A stretch of DNA of 64,000 nt from Ascarosepion bandense (taxonomy: Eukaryota > Mollusca > Cephalopoda > Sepiida > Sepiidae): positions 799,001 through 863,000 of the forward strand of contig JBBBDQ010000225.1 of assembly GCA_037127315.1 (NCBI GenBank), read 5' to 3'. Shown here in pieces: positions 10,870 through 21,939 of this stretch. Made by a program: the position numbers and the translations under genes. Every line of letters begins with the position of its first letter. Within the stretch, counting starts at the first letter, position 1. The notes under the pieces were generated by a model, which was given only the letters and a program-made list of their open reading frames with translations, made no database searches and was not told the origin of the DNA.

Positions 10870-13800
10870 AACGTTTGATTCAACCTAGTAATTATCTGCC
10901 CTTATAACTTATGCACATAAAAATATAAAATATAAGAAATGCGTTACGTGACAGTCTCGTTGATGCTATGCTTGTAAGGTACTTATCCTGAAGAATTTCT
11001 CAAATGTTGATAAACTTTTGTCATTTACGAGTTTGACATGGTGTTACAGGCAGCAGAAAATTCCTTTATGACACTGTAAAGATAGTGGCAATTGAAGTTC
11101 AAGTATAGCTCAATGAATGTTCGCTGGCTATATACGAATATTTGAATCCATACTTTCCGCGATTTATTAATATATCTAAGACATCCGTATACCGTATTCA
11201 TTTAACAATACCTGAATTTCCACCAGACATATATTTGTACCGTTTATGTAGAAGCTAGTATGAATGTTCGAACATTTCAAAAGTGGTTTGTGGATATTTC
11301 TAGCTTAACTATGCGCCACAGTACGGTTGACTATTTCATATTGATAGCGATCAAGTGAAGAATACGTGGAAAATACCAACATACTTATGATATTCAAATC
11401 AAGATCGAAAAATCATATATACAAACTTCGTCATATTAGTCATTTTAATTATTAACTTTTACAATAGTTTAGCGACGAAACACTTTCTGGATCATGTTTA
11501 AATGTTTACTTTTTAAAATGTAACATGTGATGAATAAAGTAGAACACAAGAGATTGTCGAGCAACATAAACAAATCACTACTAGTCGTACCCAAAACTGA
11601 CCTTCGTTCAAATTATTTAATGGGACTCCTCTACCTATGAATTCATTCTAAAGAAGCAAAGGATTTGAACAATTACTGCTTTCGATTAAACCAACTGAAG
11701 ACAGCAACTGACGAAAGCGTCGAAATTTTGTTAACTGAAACGATATCATATTCTAACAGGGCAATACTGTAACCAACGTTCCTTTGTTATTCAGGAAAAA
11801 ATTCCTACATCTTCAGAAGTTTTGACTCATGTCATATTCACCAGATAATGCTATATCCGGTCTTTACAGAATTCTCTCAATTAGAAATGCTCAAATATCT
11901 AGAAGACTGTAAGAAAGAGAAAGAAGTTCTTTGCTGAGAAAGTTCTGAGGGAAGGAGATAGAGTTATAAAGTTGTTTGAAAAACAGCAAAAAATATGAGA
12001 ACGAAATAGTGTGTTTTCGAGAGCTGGAGAGAAGTATTTGGATACTTGCAAAATATGCTTCTGATGCTTACTTGAAATTTACACGATTAATATTAAAGGA
12101 ATTTTTTATTTTTATGGGTACACAACAAAAACAGATGACACGAGCCGAATTTAAGAACAAATGATAAATTTATTAATACACAAAATTGAAAGAATCACAC
12201 AAATTAAGTGCATTGTGTACCAAATGATGGCCAATAACGTATATGTAAAAATAATCAATGCAAATGAAATATGCCCTTTTACAATCAAAATTATAATGCT
12301 ACATAAGGCCCTCAGAAAAGAAAACTGCATATGAAATCTAGAAAAGGAGAAAATAAGGTGAAAATACTTCACTGAATAATTTTCGAAGAATTGGTATAAT
12401 TTGAGAAGCAAAGTTCGTGTTAACAGCAAAGAATAGAACAATCACACTAGCGAAAGACTTTTCCTTGATGTGGGAATGACTTTGATGTCCATTAAAGAAC
12501 TTCAATGAAACTTGCTGTTTGTCAGGGAAATAGTGACCTGAGACAAACAAATTATCCTGAACTTTACATTTTTTCAAATGTATTAAAGTTTCTACTTTCA
12601 TTACAAGTAAATCTTGTTGCCAATATGTCAACAAACTTAAATTGGCTCGTTTTTTCAGTGGATTTGTTGTAAATTCTCATAATCTTTTCATTGATACATC
12701 ACTAATCCACAAACAGCAAAACAGTCATCACTACAAGCAGAAATAGTCATTTTTATAAAAAAAAAAGGCGAAATTTTAAAGATAGTAGTTGTTTCTCTCT
12801 TCACGACGGCAAATGTGACACGAGGTCAGGTTTAATGGGAGGAATCCACATGTATGACATATGAGAAAAAGCAAACATTTCCCTGTTTTTGCAGCCATTA
12901 CCGTAAATTTCTCAAGGAAACCCGAAACCATAATTTTTATTGCAATGGAGTTGTGCTGCCTCTGGACACTAGCCATGTTCATTATTCAACGTGCCACAAT
13001 TTTGTAATTTTGCAAAATGAATATATTTATCTTCAAAAGAAATGGATAATTTCGACGTTAGACCGTTAATATAGCTAGAATTGACGTCACACCACGAAGT
13101 TAGACGTGTGAGATGACATCATCATTAAAAGAAAACCTGGTTATATTTTCTTACATCATAAAGGAAATTGTACTTTGTCGATGCTTAAATGCCGACAAGA
13201 GCCCAAATTTTCTGTTTCTATAAGTTTGAGTAGGTGCTTCCATATAGGTCTCACTCTCTGGGAACTGCTTACGCCTGGTAAGTTCAAGATTTAAAAAATA
13301 ATCATATTTAAATCATACGAATTCAATGGTGTGATTAGATAAATAATAAAATTGACCGAAGTCAAAATTTTATAAATCATCAAAAGCCGTAAAACAGCCA
13401 TCATTTTCACTAAAATCTATTTGGTTAAGAAAAATGTTAAAATTAAGAAGATACCATGTAGAGGACAACTAAATTTTAACTTCTTTTTACGTTAACTCAA
13501 AATAAATTTGAACATAGTTCTTTACTGTCACTTCACTGGATGTATCTTATATCTTCATGTCATCATGATTATAGTAGTTTATTTATACTGATACTGGTTA
13601 CTCTCTTTGTAATTCTATTCAGATATAACAGATTCTGAAAAGTGTTATGAGCGATATCTCTTGTTTCGAAGTGATGGCTTTTTAAGAGATCGTTAAAAAT
13701 TAAAGCAGAAAAAGTCAAAAGTAATTGGAAACAATGCTTGTATGTACCTCTGTATTTGATTAACAAATCCTATATTGATTATTAATTAAACACTTAAGAG

Positions 13801-15355
13801 AATATCTTTCCTTTGCAGTGAGTAGTTATTAGCAAAGTTTTTTTTTTTGCAATAATTAGCCGTTATTAAAGTAACGTTAGAAGATAACATGAATAAACAA
13901 GAACTTTATTTAATCAGAAGTTACAACAGTGAACAAACATAAAAAATATAATAGTTAAATTTAATTTGGATTGGCAAGTAGTATTATTGTAAAAGTGATT
14001 ATTAGCAATAGGTTATCTTCAAAATAAAGTGAAATTAGCTGAAATGCACTGAGTGTTACTAAGGAAGAGCTTAACGAATGTCTCATAATTTTATTAACAT
14101 CCTATCAACATTTTAAAATTGACTTTCCAACAAGAAAGTCACCAAATTCAAATTAGTTTTAAGGTAGCGAAGGGAAATATTCCGTTACTTAGCTGCACCA
14201 CATGCTGTCGAGGATGATGATGTTCTTTGGGCAACATTTTCGGTGAGAGTGAAGTTAGGTTAACTTATAAAAATTTTAAACAAATTACACAAAGACTGCA
14301 TTCGTCCAATTGTGTAAAATGTAAAAATTTCAATTCCCCACCAAATTTAAATTCCTGTGCTGAACACAAAACCAAGTTTGTAGAGATAGAACGGGAAAAA
14401 AAAGAACACATTATTCTCATCTCCTTGAGGTCAAAAATAGACGCAAATACAAAAAAAAACAAAAAAAAAACTCGAACACTGCGTGAAATTTTAAAGAAAA
14501 AAACATTCATTACACAAGTGCAGGCAGAAAAAGGTACAACACAAAAGATTGTACAAAATTTCCTTTTGTGCACCTATTACGGCAGGATAACAAATTTCTA
14601 ACGTTACTAAAAAAGGGATTACCATCAGACATAAAGGGAAAAAAGTGTTACAGTTCTTTAAAAAAAAACACACAGATTCAATGCAAAAAAAACAACAACA
14701 AAAAAACGATTATATCCTTTAAAAATTAAAAATAAACAAAAAACTTTGAGGAAGTAAAAACTTACATAAGGCAGAAAATACAAAGCGCACCTACGTAATT
14801 TCTTTAACTGAACAGGAACGTCTCAACACAAAGGAGATTTCATGTTTTCCACATGTTGCTGTCTCGAGGACGTTTTTCGTTTGGTTTAAATTCTACTTAG
14901 GAAAACGCAGAATGGAATTTTCTGTCCTGGGGATTGAATCTGTAAAATTTGTCGGCTCTTCTATCTTTCCCCGTGTTGATTTAGGATCCCTTCGGCTGGA
15001 CTAAACCTCAGTCCTTGAAGCATGGGCGTTGATGCTTTCTCCCCGACGATTAATTACTTTCTGATCTCATCCGCCAATAGCATTCCTTTTTATTGAATAA
15101 TGGAGTATCACGCCAGCTCCATCAAAGTTTTCACAAGGGCTTAAGAACACATCTCTCATTGGACAGTGAAAACTTATTTTTTTATGAATTCAAAAAATGA
15201 ATCCGCAACAATTCACAAATAATTTTGGCGGTTCTTTAACTGCTAATTTTAAAACAATTTTCATAACTGCAACAATTTATCTTTACATACACTTCTCCTA
15301 AAGGTACGTGTAAAAATAAAATCACCTCGTCAATTAAACATTTATTTACGACACT
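10870..15355. other. 4.5-kb AT-rich stretch, no gene recognised
   Basis: The longest frames here (12338-12634 minus, 14227-14601 plus) are lysine-, phenylalanine- or serine-rich with no domain, and each has an overlapping frame on the other strand. I read them as chance. Poly-A/T runs occur near 13838, 14450 and 14690. A small block at 14935-15070 is less AT-rich but unassigned. Confidence 0.5.
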
Positions 15356-16632
15356 ACATCAGTTTAATGAGCCATATAATAAAACTGATCGTCCGAATCC
15401 TGATGAATAGAGCGAGAAGTAAAATCAGGCCAGAGATAGGACCAGAACAGTGCAGTTTCGTCAAAGACACTGGAGTAAGGAACGCCATATTTATGATTAG
15501 GATGCTCTCTGAAAGGGAAATACAAATGAAGAAGGACTTGTACCTATGTTTTATTGATTATGCAAAGGCGTTTGACAAAATACGCCACAAAGAATTGATA
15601 GAGATGCTTGGTAGCCTCGATATATTTGGGAAAGACCTAAGAGTAATCAAGAATCTCTACTGGCAGCAAATCGCTTGCATACGGACACGTAACGAATTCA
15701 GCAGTTATACAAAGATTGAAAGGGGCGTAAGACAAGGATGTGTCTTTTCGCCGGATCTATTCAATTTGTACAGCGAGACTATTCTGAGGACCCTAGAAGT
15801 TATGCCAGAATTCGTCATCGGAGATCACATTTTAAGCGATATAAGGTACGCAGATGATACAGTGCTGATAGCAGACATGGAAAAGAAACTACAAGACCTT
15901 CTATAGAAGGTAACTGAAGATAGTGACAAGAAAGGACTACAAATAAACTGCAAGAAAACCGAATGCATGGTCATCAGTAAAAAGGACTGCCCAAAATGCC
16001 AAATGCAGGTGAGGGACACTAAAATCAAGCAGGTACAAAAATTTAAATACCTGGGAAGTGTTCTAACAGGAGACGGAAGGTTCGACACAGAGATTCGAAG
16101 GCGAATTGGCATGGCGAAGGAAGCGTTCCAGAAGTTGAGTAAAGTATTAAGAAACAGGACAATTTCGCTAGAAACAAAGAAGAGAGTACTGGATTGCTAT
16201 ATGCTGTCGGTTCTTCAATATGGCAGTGAATGTTGGACAATATCTTCGAAGATGAAGGAAAAACTTGAAGCAGCTGAAAAGGATGCCGTGGATATCATGG
16301 ACCAAGCATGAGAGCAATGACGAGGTTTTGGAAATGATGGAAAATTAATACTGAGCATGAAGAGACAACTAAAGTTCCTGGGACATACAACGAGGAAAGA
16401 GGGCTTGGAGAACCTGATACTAAGAGGCCAGATAGAGGGGAAAAGAGACAGGGGAAATCAGCGGATAACATATTTGAAGGACCTCATAAGGTGGATGATG
16501 GAACGAGAGTTACATGGTGCAACAGGAGAAAGCGTGCTAAGAGCCACCAGGGATAGGGAGATGTGGAAAGCCATGATCGCCTACGTCGTGAAGGGACATG
16601 GCACATAAAAGAAGAAGAAGACGAAGAAGCAT
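15356..16632 (+). mobile_element. RTE-clade LINE, copy B (5'-truncated)
   Basis: It begins abruptly inside the RT at SLMSHIIKLIVRILMNRAR and runs to a GAAGAAGAAGACGAAGAAG tail, the same tail type as copies A and C. Motif A is CFIDYAKAFDKIRH (15547-15588), motif B IERGVRQG (15715-15738), and the catalytic block IRYADDTVLIADM (15841-15879). A single TAG at 15904 replaces a glutamine codon. The frame then continues to 16311, where a deletion in the C-terminal domain shifts it; 16357-16608 holds the rest, ending RATRDREMWKAMIAYVVKG. With only a few lesions it is one of the best-preserved RTE copies here. Confidence 0.87.
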
Positions 16633-17329
16633 TTCCGAAAAATAAAACTTTTTTTTAACTTGCTCGCGGTTCTCAACGCGATTCATTTCTTCAACAAGTT
16701 CACAACTCGCCAACTATGTACAACTTATGTGAAAGCTGAAGGGACGTCAAAAACATTTTCACGATTGTCCATGTCATTAAATCACATCAAGAACGGATAT
16801 TTCTTTCATGGCGAAACATTCAACTGCAAAATATTGGTTTCATCATGAGATACTCTTTAGAAAATATGCCGTCATGGCACAATGGTTAACCCAGTTTCAA
16901 CTGTTTCTTCGCCATGAAGAGATCTACTCCGTAAGTTATTTTTTCTACAATAATTCTTTCAGTAAAAATCTACTCGTTTCATGATAACTATCCATTTTTT
17001 AATCATTTTACACCAAGACAGAAAATAAAGGCATTACGACACAAGTGGTTACTGAGGCTGAAAGAATATTAGAAAAAAAAAGACATTTTTAAGGAGAGAG
17101 AACAATAAATGAAATGAATTAAGACGACAAAAGATAACGATTGGCATTTAATTTACATTTTTGAAGATCAAGGTTGACTGTAAAGCAAGAGGTCGGAAGA
17201 GTGTGTATGCAAAAAAAAAAAAAAAGAAAAAAAGGTTCGCATAGAATTTATGGTTACATTTAGTCATTTAAACTGTAAAATGATGAGATTTTATTGCCAA
17301 TCTAGTACTGCGCTTAAATTTGTACGGTT
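16633..17329. other. Intergenic, no gene seen
   Basis: A-rich runs near 17069 and 17211-17235. An A-box-like string near 16873 has no partner B-box. No coding support. Confidence 0.5.
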
Positions 17330-17890
17330 AAGGTGTTAAAGAGGAAAGCTCACCAAAACCATTACCATGAAAATATTTATAGAAACGACACAGTGAAACT
17401 ACATTACAGCGGTTGGAAAGTGGCCGAAGTCAAGAAGCCAGATCAAGACCAATAAGACTGGAGATTCTTCTTTGAATTTCATCAAGAATCTCTAAATACA
17501 TTGCAGAAACACCAGACCAGATGTCACTGCAATATTCAATCCATGGATAAAATCAGTAGGTCATTAAGAAAAATTCGGAACAATGCAGTTCCAAGAATAG
17601 GGCTATGTGGATACCTACATTAATGCAAAAAGATCTAGAAAAGTTGCTATTCAAGACAACTTTCATTTCACAGTTTCATCAGAAATATCGAATCAGATCA
17701 AAAATTCGTCCACAAATACCACAACTTTTCGACTTTTGAAGAAGACCAGCATGCCAAACTCTGTCAAATGCTTTCGAGATATCCAAAGCAATAGCTCGAG
17801 GTTCAACAAAGCTCGATATACTCTCTCAGCAATAATCGTTAACACATCAGCAGTTGACCTAGAGAAGCAAAAGCTATATTGAAGTAAAAG
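17330..17890 (-). mobile_element. Jockey/CR1-type LINE ORF2 remnant
   Basis: The minus strand encodes, in two shifted frames, STADVLTIIAERVYRAL and RAIALDISKAFDRVWHAGL (RT motif A with its catalytic aspartate, about 17730-17800). It then jumps to the post-RT segment YLEILDEIQRRISSLIGLDL and LCRFYKYFHG (about 17350-17500). The palm with the YADD motif is missing, so there is an internal deletion. The post-RT block (FYKYFHG-SDEL) recurs in the minus-strand fragments at 36.6 kb and 39.1 kb, showing one LINE family. Confidence 0.75.
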
Positions 17891-18225
17891 CCATATTTAG
17901 AAAGAATGTGAGCTAGTTCAGGAGAACATTTCTTAAGTACAATTGCAGAAATAGCATTAAGTCCAGATATTTGTGGTAATCCAGTTTCAAGTTGATAAGA
18001 GAAACCATGTTAGAAACATACCCCACAATATAGACTCAGTTCTAAGTTGAAAGTCAGGTAAAGATACTTCAAATATATAAAAAATATTTACCAAAATAAC
18101 TAGATTTATTAAAAAATATCTGCATAAATCCCAAGAATAGCGTTCATTCAGTAATAAATTTGAACACTCTCAGCTACTGGTGTATGTTACATTGTATATA
18201 ACATGCTAAAACTCTACCTTCTTCT

Positions 18226-18371
18226 ACCGAGCGCCCATAGCACAGTGGTAGAATCGCTGACTGATGTTAATTCCGTTGGGTTTCAATCCTGGCTAGAAAC
18301 AGTTGGATGTCTAACCGTACTGATGAGCTGTGATACAGCGAAACAAATCTGTCTGCGGATGACTATATATA
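18226..18371 (+). repeat. tRNA-derived SINE with 3' hammerhead motif, copy 1
   Basis: The head is tRNA-like: A-box TAGCACAGTGG at 18238-18248 and a B-box-like GGTTTCAATCC at 18279-18289, 31 bases further on. The body continues to a TATATATA tail at about 18363. A second copy lies on the minus strand at 63776-63919, alignable over its full length and nearly identical in the last 60 bases. Dispersed copies, a pol III head and a simple-repeat tail define a SINE. The 3' third folds as a hammerhead ribozyme (separate entry). The frame at 18203-18421 through this region is incidental. Confidence 0.82.
18309..18364 (+). ncRNA. Type I hammerhead ribozyme motif in SINE copy 1
   Basis: Core seen directly: CTGATGA (18320-18326); stem II GCTGT/ACAGC (18327-18331 with 18335-18339, loop GAT); GAAA (18340-18343); stem III ACA/TGT (18343-18345 with 18350-18352); then C17 at 18353. 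The cleavage site is predicted between 18353 and 18354 (GUC|U). Stem I closes with CCGTA/TGCGG (18315-18319 with 18354-18358), then an internal loop and an outer GTC/GAC pairing. All invariant hammerhead core nucleotides are present. Hammerheads in SINE-like repeats are known from schistosomes, and in PLE terminal repeats and animal retrozymes. Activity here is predicted, not shown. Confidence 0.85.
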
Positions 18372-18419
18372 ATCGGCGGGAGTGGACAAAGTTTCCGCCA
18401 AATTCTCACTTTTTCCCTT

Positions 18420-18989
18420 AAAGGTTATTTTCCTTTGTATACTTGATTCTAGGAAAGACGAAGACAATTCTTTAAGTGAAAAAAAGAAGAGGGAATGTGA
18501 GGTAGTTTTTTTAAAAGGCACGTATTCCTTTATGTTATTAAGGTTCTCGTTAAATTAACAAGGAATGCGTCCAAAAAAGAATTTCGATTTCCAATACGTA
18601 GCTTCTCGAAAAGTAACGCCAATTTAGTATATTCTTTTATTATGTATTAGGTTTAATATTTTCATTCAATATTTGATAAAACCTTGTTTGATTACTCTTC
18701 TTTTTTTTTTTCGTTTATAATGGTACTCGACTCAAAACTGAAGATTTGAAATGTTCAGGTAAAGATTCTTTAACACTCGATTTCTAGTTTTTGTTCTTCA
18801 CTTAGGTGTTTGAGAAAAGCAAACGTTCCGTCGGTCCGTCCATCCAGCCGTCCGTCAAATTTTCAAATCTCTATTTATTTATTATTTATTATTTATTTAT
18901 TATTAATACTGGCCATTTATTTATTCCAAAGCGAAGAAAAAAAAATGCTTAGAGACCTTTAACCGCTCCTGAACAATAAATAATAAGAC
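18420..18989. other. Intergenic, no gene seen
   Basis: Includes a GTCCGTCCATCCAGCCGTCC low-complexity run (about 18831-18856) and a TTTATTATTTATT repeat (about 18876-18905). Confidence 0.55.
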
Positions 18990-18994
18990 TATAG

Positions 18995-19160
18995 ATGTAT
19001 ATTGTAGCAGCAGGGAGATGGTTAATGTTTATTAAATTGTTCTTGTGTCAAACATAAACCGAACTCCCAACAATCATCGAAATTATCAGAAGGTTATTAA
19101 AAGGTGGATTTATGAAAGAATAATATTACACATTTTGCATGTTTAAATAGAAATTTATGT
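18995..19160. repeat. LTR-like repeat family X, partial copy 1
   Basis: The stretch from GGGAGATGGTTAATGTTTAT to TTTAAATAGAAATTTATG aligns with 49750-49965. Its end (AATTATCAGAAGGTTAT ... AAATAGAAATTTAT) recurs at 19868-19955. On the minus strand the shared block gives AATAAATTTCTATTT, compatible with a polyadenylation signal in an LTR R region. Element type is inference. Confidence 0.55.
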
Positions 19161-19649
19161 TTTGCGCTTCTTTTTCTTGCCCTTTCTTTCTTTTTCTTCT
19201 GTCCTTTTTTTCTTGTCCTGTAGACGGTGAATTACCATTTTACGTACTGATGCTTGAGTTTTTATGTCGTGGTCAACCACTTTTTTTTTGCGAGCGGAAG
19301 ATTGATGTGTGTTTCTTTGCATTGGATGGTTACCATTATGTAGTTATCAGAATTCCTTTGTTTTTTATTTGCGGGGTTATCATATATGTAGAAATGAGAA
19401 TTCGTTTGCGTGGTCTTTGCGAGGTTGCCGATGAAGTAGCAGTGAGAAGATTGAAAGATACTGTGAGATGGATATTATTGTACGTAGTTTTTGTCGGTAA
19501 AACATGATAGAGAAAGTTCTCTCATTTGTGCATGGAATTAATTTTGGTGAGAGAAATGACATCCAGTTTTGTAGAGTGTGAAATTATTAAGTGGGTAAAT
19601 TTTCACGGAAAATGTGTTGTAAGTGTTCAAAGAGTCTTCCTTTGCGTGA

Positions 19650-19671
19650 TTTTTTTTTTTTTTTTTTTTTT
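19650..19671. repeat. Poly-T tract
   Basis: 22 consecutive T residues between the two family X copies. Confidence 0.95.
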
Positions 19672-19675
19672 GTGG

Positions 19676-19800
19676 GGGCATCGGTGTTCACCAGTGAGGT
19701 AGTGGTCGGGAGAACTCTTCCATTGCGTGTTCTTTGGACGTCGGGATTCACCAATGTGTTAGGAGGAGGGGTCACCACTGTAGTCGTACGGACGGTCAGC
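19676..19800 (-). other. Three PBS-like TGGTGA motifs in a row
   Basis: The minus strand contains AGTGGTGACCCC (near 19770), TTGGTGAATCCCGACG (near 19745) and CTGGTGAACACCGATG (near 19685). These resemble the TGGTGACCCCGAC primer-binding motif next to LTRs; the gypsy fragment at 41443-41461 has TGGTGACCCTGAC. It could be a duplicated retroelement leader. No gag frame was found beside it. Confidence 0.35.
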
Positions 19801-19849
19801 CATGTCTGGTACAAGGCCAATTTACAAACATAGCCGACAATATCCACAA

Positions 19850-20035
19850 CTTAAGGTTTTATCCAGAATTATCAGAATTATCAGAAGGTTATCAGCAGGT
19901 GGATTTATGGAAGAATAAAAGTATACCTTTTGTATGTTTAAATAGAAATTTATTAATAGAGCAGAATAACATGAATTGGTAGAAATTCAATGAGAAACAG
20001 TAAGGAGTTAAGGGTATCAAGAGTTCGTAGTAATA
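19850..20035. repeat. LTR-like repeat family X, copy 2
   Basis: Aligns with 49826-50090: TTTTATCCAGA, the TTATCAGAATTATCAG block, AAATAGAAATTTATTAA, a TAACA-AAGTTG/AATTGGTAGAA block and AAGGGTATCAAGA. Together with copy 1 it looks like one repeat split by about 700 bases. Confidence 0.6.
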
Positions 20036-20038
20036 ACT

Positions 20039-20080
20039 TGTATGTATGTATGTATGTATGTATGTATGTATGTATGTATG
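20039..20080. repeat. (TATG)n microsatellite
   Basis: About ten perfect TATG units. Confidence 0.97.
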
Positions 20081-20084
20081 AGCG

Positions 20085-20292
20085 TTATCGCTCAGTTTTA
20101 AAGGGTTCCGTTCGGCTCTCAAGTATAAAAAGAGACAGACGAGTGAACGATAAAAATAAAGATGAGAAAGAAAAATAGAGATAATAATAATGATCGCTCA
20201 ACGTTTGTCAAGAAACGTGTTAATTATGCTCGTCATCTTCTCTTTGGCAACAGGCGAACTTGGGCCGTCTTTTATTTCATTTTGGGGGCTCG
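20085..20292 (+). repeat. Candidate LTR end with tRNA-Pro-type primer-binding site
   Basis: TATAAAA (20124-20130) is followed 25 bases later by AATAAA (20155-20160), and then by TGGGGGCTCG (20283-20292). That 10-mer equals the first ten bases of the tRNA-Pro primer-binding site used by many LTR retroelements. It follows TTTCATT as expected just after an LTR end. The 66-codon frame at 20190-20390 spans this boundary and begins with a signal-peptide-like run, but I regard it as incidental. No gag or pol is visible downstream. Confidence 0.35.
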
Positions 20293-20829
20293 AAAAAACA
20301 TTTGATAATTCACTCCCGGACGTGATTCTGGTCTTTCCATTGGACGACGAACAAACTTCGCGTCGACTCGCGGAAAGAATTTGTTTCTGATAATTGAAGA
20401 TTATTTGAATTTTGTTTTTAGATGTTTCCTAGTTTTTTATTGGCCGAAAAACATTTCGCATCAATGTATGAATTTTAACGAGTTTTGTTTTGGATTCGCT
20501 TTTGCTTGTGCATTAAACAAAGTTTTTAAATTCGAGTTTTTTTTTAATTTCTAACAAAATCAATGAGTTAGTGCTTAGCATTTTAATTTTAAATCTAGAT
20601 CTCGTTTTGTTCACTACAATATGACGCAAGTCTCAACATTTGCAACTATTATCCTTAAGTTAAGTATTCAGTATCTTCGATTAGTTTTTTCCAACTGCAG
20701 ATCAGAAGAAAGAGAACGCGAACAAGTTCATCTGTTGAATGGCCTGAGAAAGATCGCGTCATTTGACGAATGTAACTACAAACTAATCGGCTTGTTGCGA
20801 TTAAATTTGATCCTCTTATTACTTGTATG

Positions 20830-21040
20830 CTTTTTTTTTTCTTTTTTTTTTCTAATCATATCACCCCGAGCAAGGCGATAACGCCACCGATGCGCAGGGG
20901 GCTACGTAAGGGTAAAAAGAATGGAAAAGAGAAAGCTGGAAACCACATCCTAAACAGGAAACAAGGGATGAGCCTCTTCACCTGTTCAATAGACATGGGT
21001 GGAGTGTGAACCGGGCGATAGTTTAGTCTATCTACTCCAA
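20830..21040 (-). mobile_element. LINE 3' tail, family T (with poly-A tail)
   Basis: Read on the minus strand it carries CTGTTTAGGATGTGGTTTCC, then CTTACGTAGCCCCCTGCGC, GGCGTTATCGCCTTGCTCGG and GGTGATATGATTAG, followed by 20 A residues (T run 20831-20850 on plus). The same terminal block ends the fragments at 24.5, 36.2, 38.7 and 43.6 kb, so it is the common 3' end of a LINE family. The two longer fragments extend upstream into the FYKYFHG coding region. Confidence 0.75.
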
Positions 21041-21060
21041 TTGAAAAAAAAGAAAGAAAG

Positions 21061-21190
21061 AAAAGAGTGAAAAGATTGGAAAAGAGAAAACTGGAAACCG
21101 CATCCTAAACAGGAAACAAGGGATGAGCCTCTTCACCTGTTCAATAGACATGGGTGGAGTGTGAACCGGGCGATAGTTTAGTCTATCTAA
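21061..21190 (-). repeat. Tandem duplicate of the family T tail body
   Basis: About 125 bases repeat 20918-21040 with few changes (GAAAGCTGGAAACC ... GGCGATAGTTTAGTCTATCT), separated by an A/G-rich spacer. This is a local duplication, not a new insertion, because the terminal poly-A block is not repeated. Confidence 0.75.
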
Positions 21191-21194
21191 AGAT

Positions 21195-21935
21195 TTATTG
21201 AAATATGTGAAATTTCATGTGGAATCTATTTCGTAGAGGATCAGCTGCTTTACTACTACTTAAAAGTATAAGACTGCTGTGTAAGAACGATAGCGAATAA
21301 ATAGAAAGGGTTTCGACTACTTTTCATTCGTCTATACCACAGCACACTGTAGAAAAGACATAGCGATCAAATCCAAGAACGAAAGACTAGTTCGAATTTG
21401 TCAGCTTCAAGAAGTGATGATCAATCTTGGAAAATACTTTGGACGTATCTAAATTGATTAGTTCGGTTTCATCTCGTCTTCTACTCTTTCTAGGGCCAAA
21501 GTTATCAAATTAAAATTGTATTGGTTTGTTCTTCCTTTCACATTGTATTTCTACTCAGAATCGATCAATGTTTCAACGACTGTCTGCTACCAAATTGACA
21601 AAATAATTAATGTTTAGCAGAATTATAGGCTGTTAATCATCTGGGTTACGTTTGTTCTTTAACAGTGTGATCACATGGCTCTCTTCTGTATCATGTTTCT
21701 CTGGTTAAACAATTTTTAACAGTTTTCAGAAAAACACAGTTATATGACAGCTTCAAGTATACGCCGTAGAGCAAACCATCAAAGACTGTTGACTTGTTAC
21801 TACCGATCTGGATCGATGCTTCCAAAACTTCGTCCTCTGTAATCAATTCTTCATAGTCTCTTTGTAAAAACTTTGTATAAACTTGCTCTTTGAGCAAGTT
21901 GGGCAGATAGGTGTGCAACTCAAAAATCAAACTGC
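21195..21935 (-). mobile_element. Tx1/L1-like LINE reverse transcriptase remnant
   Basis: The minus frame 21930-21691 reads DYEELITEDEVLEASIQIGS followed by NKSTVFDGLLYGVYLKLSY, the start of a LINE RT (the NKSPGFDGLPYE-type block). Beyond it, with stops and shifts, come VITLLK (near 21665), a LLNI block, and ELINLDTSKVFSKIDHHFL (motif A region, near 21415-21475). Later motifs fade out near 21200. Matches in style the zf-RVT fragment at 1-613 and the ORF1 at 29.3 kb; one family is inferred. Non-functional. Confidence 0.65.
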
Positions 21936-21939
21936 TTGG

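Noticed and set aside
14227..14601. 124-codon lysine-rich plus-strand frame
   Set aside because: Built on A-rich sequence, overlapped by a 102-codon frame on minus; no motif. Chance.
16866..16890. tRNA A-box-like GGCACAATGGTTA
   Set aside because: No B-box at the right distance and no terminator or tRNA fold.
19157..19507. 116-codon plus-strand frame with hydrophobic start
   Set aside because: Lies between copies of a dispersed repeat, phenylalanine/cysteine-rich, no domain and no splice sites.
20190..20390. Small secreted protein of 66 residues with a signal-peptide-like start
   Set aside because: The frame crosses a likely LTR end and primer-binding site; there is no splice or domain support.
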